This document shows positions 1 to 4,782 of a stretch of DNA of 6,502 nt, in pieces (within the stretch, counting starts at the first letter, position 1; each line of letters opens with the position of its first letter). Under the pieces are notes generated by a model. The model was not told where the DNA came from and did no database searches. It worked only from the letters and a program-made list of their open reading frames with translations. A program made the translations under genes and the position numbers. The DNA is from JAEYFP01 sp047602645 (lineage in GTDB: Bacteria; Bacillota; Clostridia; Lachnospirales; Lachnospiraceae), in the NCBI GenBank assembly GCA_047602645.1, contig JASGGU010000130.1:1-6502 (forward strand). The letters run 5' to 3'.

Positions 1-110
1 TTCTTATATAGAAATTCCTGCGAATTTTCTATATTAGAAAATTTTATGCGCAGCTGCGCGCGCGGAATAAAAGCTGCGCTGCCTAAGTATTTGAACGCGA
101 GAGAGCGCGA
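1..110. repeat. hairpin-rich intergenic block, possible degenerate repeat element
   Basis: This stretch has no supported gene and is dense in inverted repeats. AATTTTCTA at 23-31 and TAGAAAATT at 35-43 form a perfect 9-bp hairpin with a TAT loop. The same left arm can instead pair with sequence at 6-17, so two hairpins are mutually exclusive. Positions 48-59 form a perfect 12-bp palindrome (GCGCAGCTGCGC), whose arm recurs as AGCTGCGC at 72-79. CGCG at 96-99 and 106-109 flank AGAGAG. The GAATTTTCT/AGAAAATT core also occurs in the hairpin at 1292-1315. The block could be the end of an upstream transcript or a degenerate interspersed repeat; the sequence alone does not decide this. Confidence 0.45.
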
Positions 111-180
111 AGCACACTTTTATTTTGCATTCGCAGATAACTGATGTTTCAATAAAAATCCCAATTTTCCCCTTGACAAA

Positions 181-420
181 TTTATCATTAGGCATCATGC
201 ACAAAACCTAAAAAAATCTCTCAAAAAATCGAAAAAAGGAATCTTAAACAAAAAAAGATATCCACAAATTTAAAAATGGAAGAGACCGAAAAATGGACTT
301 ATACACGAAGTTGTGCACATTATCCACATAAAACTGAAAAAAAATAAGAAATATTTTGAACAAATGTTTTGGCGAAAAATAATAAAAAGCATAATTTGTA
401 AAAAAATTAAAAAAAGACCA
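181..420 (+). other. A-rich tract with a cluster of DnaA-box-like 9-mers
   Basis: No gene is visible here. The + strand carries one perfect DnaA box, TTATCCACA at 320-328. TTGTGCACA (311-319, two differences) abuts it directly, and TTATACACG (299-307, two differences), ATATCCACA (258-266, one difference) and TCATGCACA (195-203, two differences) lie upstream. All five point the same way. The following 330-420 is almost pure A/T with long A runs and could unwind easily. DnaA boxes beside an A/T-rich unwinding element are the hallmarks of a bacterial origin or of a secondary DnaA-binding cluster. Neither dnaA, dnaN nor rpmH is in the window, and the gene to the right is hpf, so calling this oriC would go beyond the evidence. 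Chance matches in A-rich DNA account for some of the weaker boxes. Confidence 0.4.
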
Positions 421-450
421 TTGACAAATGCCGTCGAAATATGCTAGAGG
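421..450 (+). promoter_or_regulatory. weak candidate promoter with perfect -35
   Basis: A perfect -35 hexamer TTGACA lies at 421-426, directly after an A-tract-rich stretch (about 390-418) that could act as an UP element. An 18-nt spacer leads to TAGAGG at 445-450, which matches the -10 consensus poorly but is preceded by TG one base away (442-443), as in extended -10 promoters. If active it would give a second, longer leader for hpf. The poor -10 makes this tentative. Confidence 0.25.
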
Positions 451-500
451 GTTTTTGGAAAATCCGCGTTACGGAGAACAGAGTGAACAGTAACAAACCC
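449..500 (+). other. nested inverted repeats in the hpf upstream region
   Basis: GGGTTT (449-454) pairs with AAACCC (495-500), and GTTAC (468-472) pairs with GTAAC (490-494). The two right arms are contiguous, so the stems would stack, with a 13-nt bulge on the left side that contains a small GGA/TCC hairpin (457-465). It could be a structured leader RNA or a DNA-level element. I recognise no known RNA family. The stems are short and could be coincidental. Confidence 0.25.
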
Positions 501-533
501 GCCTGCAAAATACGAAAATTCAGTGTAATGTAA

Positions 534-563
534 TTGCAAAGAAGTCTGGAATTGTGGTATACT
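534..563 (+). promoter_or_regulatory. probable sigma-A extended -10 promoter of hpf
   Basis: The -35 is TTGCAA (534-539). After an 18-nt spacer comes TATACT (558-563), preceded by TG and one base (555-557), which makes an extended -10. Transcription would start near 570 and leave a leader of about 65 nt before the hpf start codon. The same TTGCAA plus TGn arrangement appears at the promoter in front of thl. Confidence 0.65.
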
Positions 564-621
564 ATATTCACATAAAAAACGCGCGGGTTGTGTTGGTTTT
601 TAACGGACAAGCGCAGGAATG

Positions 622-628
622 AAAGGAG
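622..628 (+). promoter_or_regulatory. ribosome binding site that fixes the hpf start
   Basis: AAAGGAG at 622-628 sits 8 nt before the ATG at 637. An in-frame upstream ATG at 619 overlaps this site and has no Shine-Dalgarno sequence of its own, so 637 is preferred. The protein then begins MEFIIVGKN, matching the usual HPF N-terminus. Confidence 0.8.
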
Positions 629-636
629 TGACTGGC

Positions 637-1164
637 ATGGAATTTATTATTGTCGGTAAGAATATTGATGTAACGGATGGTCTTAGAAGCGCTGTAGAAG
701 ATAAGATAGGGAAACTGGAGCGTTATTTCACACCGGATACAGAAATTCACGTAACGCTGAGTGTAGAAAAAGACAGACAGAAGATAGAGGTAACAATTCC
801 GGTAAAGGGCAGCATCATTCGCTCCGAGCAGGTCAGCAATGATATGTATATATCCATAGACCTTGTAGAGGAAATCATCGAAAGACAGCTTAAGAAATAT
901 AAGAATAAGCTCGTTGACAGCAAGCATGGTGCCGGTAATTTCAGACAGGATTTCATTGATCGGGAGTATCAGGATGATGACGATATCAAAATCGTCCGCT
1001 CCAAGAAATTTGACATTAAACCGATGTACCCGGAGGATGCCTGTGTACAGATGGAGCTTCTGGGACACAGCTTTTTCGTATTCTGCAATGCGGAGACGGA
1101 TCAGGTCAATGTCGTATATAAGAGAAAAGGTAATACTTACGGACTGATTGAGCCTGAATTATAA
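637..1164 (+). CDS. hpf: long-form ribosome hibernation promoting factor (HPF)
   Basis: The protein has 175 aa. Long HPF binds the 30S decoding region in stationary phase or stress and joins two 70S ribosomes into inactive 100S dimers. Residues 1-95 form the S30AE/YfiA-type domain: a beta-alpha start (MEFIIVGKN, then GLRSAVEDKIGKLERYF) and a basic helix with RQLKKYKNK near 83-91. A polar linker with an acidic DDDD run (113-116) follows. Residues 117-175 are the dimerising C-terminal domain, with KKFDIKPMYPEDA, QMELLGHSFFVF and a YGLIEP ending, all typical of Firmicute long HPF. Length is normal. It is a single-gene unit with its own promoter and terminator. In many Firmicutes hpf lies near secA, but secA is not seen here. 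Function is assigned from family features with little doubt. Confidence 0.95.
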   Translation: MEFIIVGKNIDVTDGLRSAVEDKIGKLERYFTPDTEIHVTLSVEKDRQKIEVTIPVKGSIIRSEQVSNDMYISIDLVEEIIERQLKKYKNKLVDSKHGAGNFRQDFIDREYQDDDDIKIVRSKKFDIKPMYPEDACVQMELLGHSFFVFCNAETDQVNVVYKRKGNTYGLIEPEL

Positions 1165-1179
1165 GAATCACAGAAGGAC

Positions 1180-1215
1180 ATGCTCCTGTGCCGAAGCTGG
1201 CATGGGAGCATTTTT
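1180..1215 (+). terminator. intrinsic terminator of hpf
   Basis: Fifteen nt after the hpf stop, 1180-1192 pairs with 1199-1211 over 13 bp (two G-U pairs) around a GAAGCT loop. It is followed at once by a T run (1211-1215). This is a textbook rho-independent terminator and separates hpf from mtnA. Confidence 0.92.
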
Positions 1216-1226
1216 AAGCTATCAGC

Positions 1227-1260
1227 TCAAAAATGCAAATGCGCACTCGCACACAAGGAA
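1227..1260 (+). repeat. 34-bp direct repeat, copy 1
   Basis: Identical over 34 bp to 1347-1380, offset by exactly 120 bp. It runs from TCAAAAATGC to CACACAAGGAA and holds a small TGCG-CACT-CGCA hairpin (1240-1251). Copy 1 begins 12 nt after the hpf terminator and is not followed by a gene start. Confidence 0.9.
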
Positions 1261-1263
1261 TAG

Positions 1264-1339
1264 GGCAGCTATGCTGCCTGTGCTCGGCGCCCAGAAAATT
1301 CGGGAGAATTTTCTGATATGCTCTAATTTATCGGGTGCC
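1264..1339 (+). repeat. hairpin-rich core between the direct repeats
   Basis: Between the two 34-bp copies there are three inverted repeats. GGCAGC-TAT-GCTGCC lies at 1264-1278. A perfect 10-bp pair, CAGAAAATTC (1292-1301) and GAATTTTCTG (1306-1315), has a GGGA loop. An outer stem, 1286-1292 with 1333-1339 (7 bp, one G-U), encloses the second hairpin. No open frame here looks like a protein. The arrangement resembles a non-coding interspersed repeat; the family is not recognised with certainty. Confidence 0.7.
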
Positions 1340-1346
1340 CATAAGT

Positions 1347-1380
1347 TCAAAAATGCAAATGCGCACTCGCACACAAGGAA
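1347..1380 (+). repeat. 34-bp direct repeat, copy 2, abutting the mtnA ribosome binding site
   Basis: Second identical copy of 1227-1260. Its last bases (AAGGAA) run into AGGA, giving the AAAGGA Shine-Dalgarno sequence at 1379-1384, 9 nt before the mtnA ATG. The repeat therefore contributes part of the translation signal of mtnA. I see no good promoter between the hpf terminator and mtnA, so any mtnA promoter probably lies inside the repeat region. Confidence 0.9.
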
Positions 1381-1393
1381 AGGACGATAAGCT

Positions 1394-2488
1394 ATGGGCA
1401 ACAAAAAAAGTATTATGGATTATGAAACGGTGGCACTTGATGAGGAAAAATGTGCCCTTGTCATTATCGACCAGACGAAACTGCCGTATGAGACAGTGAT
1501 GCTCACGCTTACGGAGCTTAATGATATCTGGAATGCCATTTATCTGCTTCAGGTACGGGGAGCACCGGCGATCGGCGTCGCGGCTGCCATCGGCATTTAT
1601 CTGGAAGCGAAGAAAATCCAGACTGAAGATTACAAAGATTTTTACAGGCAGTTTAAAAAGGCGAAGGAGTATTTGGATACAGCACGTCCGACTGCAGTAA
1701 ACCTGTCGTGGGCGTTGAACAGGATGGAACAGATTTGTATCAGGAACCGGGAAAATCCTGTTGCGCAGATTAAGGAGGCGCTTCATCGGGAGGCGCTTGA
1801 AATTAAACAGGAAGACACCTGGGTTTGCAAAATGATCGGTGAATACGGACTCTCCCTTGTAAAGCCGGGGGATGGGCTGTTAACGCACTGCAATGCGGGA
1901 CAGCTGGCAACGACCAAATATGGAACGGCGACTGCGCCGATGTATCTTGGGCAGGAGCGGGGGTATCATTTTAAGATTTTTGCGGACGAGACAAGGCCGC
2001 TTTTGCAGGGGGCCAGGCTGACCGCTTACGAACTGAAGGAAGCGGGGCTTGATGTGACGCTGATCTGTGATAATATGTCAGCTGCCGTTATGAAAAATGG
2101 CTGGGTAAGTGCAGTGTTCGTAGGCTGTGATCGCGTGGCGGCAAACGGTGATGCGGCAAACAAGATCGGCACCTCGGTTGTAGCGGCTGTCGCAAACTAT
2201 TATCACATTCCGGTTTATGTCTGTGCGCCGACATCTACAATCGATTTAAGTCTCTCCGACGGCAGTCTGATCCCGATTGAGCAGCGTCCGGAGGAGGAGA
2301 TCACAGAGATGTGGTATGAAAGACGCATGGCGCCGGAGGGAGTCAAGGTGTTTAATCCGAGCTTTGATGTAACAGATCATGAATTGATTTCCGCCATTAT
2401 CACAGAATATGGGATTGCGCGTGCGCCTTATGAGGATTCCTTTAAGAAAATCTTTCAAAAGAAAACGGACGCGGAAATCAACTCTTGA
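1394..2488 (+). CDS. mtnA: S-methyl-5-thioribose-1-phosphate isomerase
   Basis: The protein has 364 aa, close to the usual 345-370. The enzyme converts methylthioribose-1-phosphate (aldose) to methylthioribulose-1-phosphate (ketose) in methionine salvage, in the cytoplasm. Motifs in order: VRGAPAIG (54-61), RPTAVNLSWAL (98-108), THCNAG with the catalytic-type Cys166, ADETRPLLQGARLTAYEL (197-214), DNMSAAVM, GCDRVAANGDAANKIGT with Asp246, and PTSTID. Cys166 and Asp246 correspond to the catalytic Cys/Asp pair of bacterial MtnA, and this pair and the RGAP and ADETRP motifs favour MtnA over the related eIF2B subunits and ribose-1,5-bisphosphate isomerase. The ATG at 1394 has AAAGGA 9 nt upstream; an in-frame ATG at 1415 has no better site. 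No other salvage gene is adjacent. It is followed by the butyrate genes, from which a separate promoter divides it. Confidence 0.95.
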   Translation: MGNKKSIMDYETVALDEEKCALVIIDQTKLPYETVMLTLTELNDIWNAIYLLQVRGAPAIGVAAAIGIYLEAKKIQTEDYKDFYRQFKKAKEYLDTARPTAVNLSWALNRMEQICIRNRENPVAQIKEALHREALEIKQEDTWVCKMIGEYGLSLVKPGDGLLTHCNAGQLATTKYGTATAPMYLGQERGYHFKIFADETRPLLQGARLTAYELKEAGLDVTLICDNMSAAVMKNGWVSAVFVGCDRVAANGDAANKIGTSVVAAVANYYHIPVYVCAPTSTIDLSLSDGSLIPIEQRPEEEITEMWYERRMAPEGVKVFNPSFDVTDHELISAIITEYGIARAPYEDSFKKIFQKKTDAEINS

Positions 2489-2583
2489 ATCTGGTTCTTA
2501 CGCATCATAACAGCCAGTGTTAAGAAGCTGTGTGAACGGTAACGTTTTCCTATCATTTTTTGTAGAATCCATAGATATAGTTG

Positions 2584-2612
2584 TTGCAAATGCACATCTG
2601 CTGTGATAAAAT
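2584..2612 (+). promoter_or_regulatory. probable promoter of the thl-crt-hbd-bcd operon
   Basis: TTGCAA (2584-2589), a 17-nt spacer and TAAAAT (2607-2612), with TG one base upstream of the -10 (2604-2606), form an extended -10 sigma-A-type promoter. The predicted start near 2619 gives a leader of about 80 nt. The rest of the mtnA-thl gap (2489-2583) shows only weak inverted repeats (for example TAACA-GCCAG-TGTTA at 2508-2522) and no clear terminator, so some read-through from mtnA is possible. Confidence 0.65.
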
Positions 2613-2652
2613 TATGAATGGCAACAATGACAAAAAAATAACAATCACTGCA

Positions 2653-2673
2653 AAGTCCCAATTTATGGGACTT
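2653..2673 (+). promoter_or_regulatory. hairpin in the thl leader
   Basis: AAGTCCCA (2653-2660) and TGGGACTT (2666-2673) form a perfect 8-bp stem with a 5-nt loop. It lies 13 nt before the GGAGG ribosome binding site (2687-2691) and has no T run after it, so it is not a terminator. It may protect the 5' end of the operon mRNA or bind a regulator. Confidence 0.5.
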
Positions 2674-2698
2674 CAAACAATTTCATGGAGGTATGAAT

Positions 2699-3877
2699 AT
2701 GTCAAAAAAGGTAGTATTGGCAGGTGCCTGCCGTACCGCGATCGGTACTATGGGTGGCGCATTAAGCAAGACACCGGCTGCGGAGCTCGGTGCAATTGTA
2801 ATTAAAGAAGCATTGAACAGGGCGGGAGTTGCACCGGAGGCAGTTGATCAGGTATATATGGGCTGCGTAATCCAGGCAGGTCTTGGTCAGAACGTAGCAC
2901 GTCAGGCTTCCATTAAAGCGGGGCTTCCGATTGAAGTACCGGCAGTCACGATGAATGTTGTATGCGGTTCGGGTCTGAACTGTGTGAATCAGGCTGCACA
3001 GATGATTATGGCAGGGGATGCCGATATCGTTGTAGCAGGTGGCATGGAGAATATGTCTTTGGCTCCGTATACGGTTCCTCAGGCTCGATTTGGATATAGA
3101 ATGAATAACGCTACATTGGTAGATACGATGGTAAACGATGCATTATGGGATGCCTTTAACAACTACCATATGATTACAACGGCCGATAATATTTGCCGTG
3201 AATGGAATCTGACACGCGAGGAGCTTGATGAATTTGCTCTTGATAGCCAGCAGAAGGCTTGTGCGGCACAGGAAAACGGCGCATTTGATAAGGAAATTGT
3301 ACCGGTACCAGTAAAGGTTAAGAAGGAAACCGTACTGTTTACAAAGGACGAGGGTCCCCGTTCCGGTTCTACAATAGAAGGTCTTGCAAAGCTTCGCGCA
3401 ATTAATCCGGACGGCTTCGTTACGGCGGGCAATGCTTCCGGTATCAACGATGGCGCGGCAGCCATTGTCGTGATGAGCGAGGAAAAGGCAAAGGAGCTCG
3501 GCGTGAAGCCGATGGCAACCTTTACAGCAGGCGCACTTGCGGGTGTCAGACCCGAGGTTATGGGTATCGGACCTGTTGCAGCTACGCAGAAGGTATGTGC
3601 GAAAGCAGGCATGAAGGTAGAAGATTTTGATCTGATTGAAGCAAACGAGGCATTTGCGGCACAGTCTGTTGCCGTTGGAAAGGATCTTGGTTTTGATCTG
3701 AGCAAGCTGAATGTCAATGGCGGAGCCATTGCGCTCGGACATCCGGTAGGTGCATCGGGTTGCCGTATTCTTGTTACACTGCTTCATGCAATGGAGGCGC
3801 GTGATGCAAAGAAGGGGCTTGCTACACTTTGTATCGGCGGCGGCATGGGATGTGCGACGATCGTAGAAAGAGACTAA
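2699..3877 (+). CDS. thl: acetyl-CoA acetyltransferase (thiolase)
   Basis: The protein has 392 aa, the normal length for a biosynthetic thiolase. It condenses two acetyl-CoA to acetoacetyl-CoA, the entry step of butyrate formation. Visible catalytic residues are Cys89 in VVCGSGL, Asn316 in NEAFAAQ, His348 in GGAIALGHPVGASG and Cys378 in CIGGGMGCA, at the positions expected for the family. GGMENMS and VTAGNASGINDGAAA are also present. GGAGG (2687-2691) is 7 nt from the ATG at 2699 but only 1 nt from the in-frame ATG at 2693, so 2699 is chosen. A small deviation: the loop usually reading HMGITAEN reads HMITTADN. It is first in the operon; the butyrate-gene neighbours favour the biosynthetic thiolase over the long-chain 3-ketoacyl-CoA type. 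Confidence 0.95.
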   Translation: MSKKVVLAGACRTAIGTMGGALSKTPAAELGAIVIKEALNRAGVAPEAVDQVYMGCVIQAGLGQNVARQASIKAGLPIEVPAVTMNVVCGSGLNCVNQAAQMIMAGDADIVVAGGMENMSLAPYTVPQARFGYRMNNATLVDTMVNDALWDAFNNYHMITTADNICREWNLTREELDEFALDSQQKACAAQENGAFDKEIVPVPVKVKKETVLFTKDEGPRSGSTIEGLAKLRAINPDGFVTAGNASGINDGAAAIVVMSEEKAKELGVKPMATFTAGALAGVRPEVMGIGPVAATQKVCAKAGMKVEDFDLIEANEAFAAQSVAVGKDLGFDLSKLNVNGGAIALGHPVGASGCRILVTLLHAMEARDAKKGLATLCIGGGMGCATIVERD

Positions 3878-3881
3878 TTTA

Positions 3882-3899
3882 CTGTTTTGCATAAAACAG
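3882..3899 (+). other. hairpin between thl and crt
   Basis: CTGTTTT (3882-3888) and AAAACAG (3893-3899) form a perfect 7-bp stem with a GCAT loop, 5 nt after the thl stop. There is no T run, so termination is unlikely; mRNA processing or stability is a possible role. The crt ribosome binding site (AAGGAG, 3916-3921) lies downstream and stays free. Confidence 0.5.
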
Positions 3900-3928
3900 C
3901 AAATAGAACAATAAAAAGGAGAAAACGC

Positions 3929-4714
3929 ATGGAATTTGTATTGTATGAGCAGAAGGGTGCGGTAGGTAAGATTACCATCAGTCGTGAAAAGGCGCTGAAC
4001 GCATTGAATTCGGCAGTTCTTGAGGAACTGGATCAGACGCTTGATGCGGTGAATTTGCAGGAAGTGAGATGCTTGATTCTGACAGGCGCAGGACAGAAGT
4101 CTTTCGTAGCCGATGCGGATATCGGTGAGATGAGCACGCTGACAAAGGCCGAGGGAGAGGCGTTTGGCAAGAAGGGCAACGATGTATTCCGCAAGCTGGA
4201 AACATTTCCGATCCCTGTTATCGCGGCAATCAACGGATTTGCACTTGGCGGCGGCTGTGAGATTTCCATGAGCTGTGATATCAGGATTTGTTCTGATAAT
4301 GCCGTATTCGGACAGCCGGAGGTGGGCCTTGGAATTACACCCGGCTTTGGCGGCACCCAGAGACTTGCGCGTATTGTAGGCGTGGGCATGGCAAAGCAGA
4401 TGATTTATACGGCACGCAACATTAAGTCTGACGAGGCATACAGGATCGGTCTTGTCAATGCGGTGTATACGCAGGAAGAATTACTGCCGGCGGCAGAGAA
4501 GATGGCGGCAGGTATCGCAAAGAACGCGCCGATCGCTGTTCGCAACAGTAAGAAGGCAATCAATGACGGACTGCAGGTAGATATGGACGCCGCAATTGTG
4601 GTTGAAGAGAAGCTGTTTGGTAATTGTTTCGAAACAGCAGATCAGAAATACGGAATGGAATTTTTCCTTGATAAAAATAAGGAGAAAGTAAAGGAAGCAT
4701 TTAAGAACTGCTAA
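3929..4714 (+). CDS. crt: 3-hydroxybutyryl-CoA dehydratase (crotonase)
   Basis: The protein has 261 aa, the usual crotonase length. It dehydrates 3-hydroxybutyryl-CoA to crotonyl-CoA. The enoyl-CoA hydratase/isomerase signature spans about 98-145: IAAINGFALGGGCEISMSCD with catalytic-type Glu111, then FGQPEVGLGITPGFGGTQRL with the second acid Glu131. Having both glutamates supports hydratase activity. AAGGAG (3916-3921) lies 7 nt before the ATG at 3929; the in-frame ATG at 3887 would add a basic, unrelated leader across the thl-crt hairpin and is rejected. Oddity: the CoA-binding/oxyanion loop, normally AGADI, reads ADADI, with Asp62 (codon GAT, 4112-4114) where Gly is expected. It is second in the operon, before hbd. 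Confidence 0.94.
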   Translation: MEFVLYEQKGAVGKITISREKALNALNSAVLEELDQTLDAVNLQEVRCLILTGAGQKSFVADADIGEMSTLTKAEGEAFGKKGNDVFRKLETFPIPVIAAINGFALGGGCEISMSCDIRICSDNAVFGQPEVGLGITPGFGGTQRLARIVGVGMAKQMIYTARNIKSDEAYRIGLVNAVYTQEELLPAAEKMAAGIAKNAPIAVRNSKKAINDGLQVDMDAAIVVEEKLFGNCFETADQKYGMEFFLDKNKEKVKEAFKNC

Positions 4715-4724
4715 AAAATAATGG

Positions 4725-4744
4725 CGGCGGCAGAAATGCCGCCG
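4725..4744 (+). other. stable GC-rich hairpin between crt and hbd
   Basis: CGGCGGCA (4725-4732) and TGCCGCCG (4737-4744) form a perfect 8-bp stem with a GAAA loop, 10 nt after the crt stop. The downstream side (ACTATCATGAGG) has no T run, so on the + strand it is not a standard terminator. An A run lies upstream (4713-4718), so on the - strand the order would be hairpin then T-rich, but no - strand gene is supported. An mRNA-stabilising or processing element in the operon is the likelier reading. Confidence 0.65.
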
Positions 4745-4782
4745 ACTATCATGAGGAAAATAAGTCTAAGGAGGACAATAGA

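Noticed and set aside
173..201. TTGACA at 173-178 as another promoter
   Set aside because: No acceptable -10 at 16-18 nt; the bases at 196-201 read CATGCA. A lone -35 in A/T-rich DNA is expected by chance.
407..610. 67-codon - strand frame in the A-rich upstream region
   Set aside because: It overlaps the hpf promoter, has no recognisable motif, and A/T-rich DNA gives such frames by chance.
1..636. Possible CRISPR, tRNA, rRNA or riboswitch in the upstream gene-free region
   Set aside because: No regularly spaced repeats, no cloverleaf or anticodon arm, and no riboswitch or T-box core that I can recognise.
568..1068. 166-codon - strand frame opposite hpf
   Set aside because: Antisense shadow of a well-supported HPF gene, running across its promoter side without a ribosome binding site.
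1148..1390. 80-codon + strand frame ending just before mtnA
   Set aside because: It starts inside hpf, runs through the hpf terminator and consists largely of the 34-bp repeat read twice in the same frame (the LKNANAHSHTR-like segment recurs). No ribosome binding site or protein-like composition.
1222..1404. 60-codon - strand frame across the repeat region, with a recurring FLVCECAFAFL segment
   Set aside because: It is the repeat read in reverse, is kept open only because the period is a multiple of three, and overlaps the mtnA start. Considered a by-product of the repeat.
3143..3892. 249-codon and 188-codon - strand frames opposite thl
   Set aside because: The + strand frame is a complete thiolase with all catalytic residues. 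The opposite frames have Cys/Arg-rich or Ser/Ala-rich composition typical of antisense shadows.
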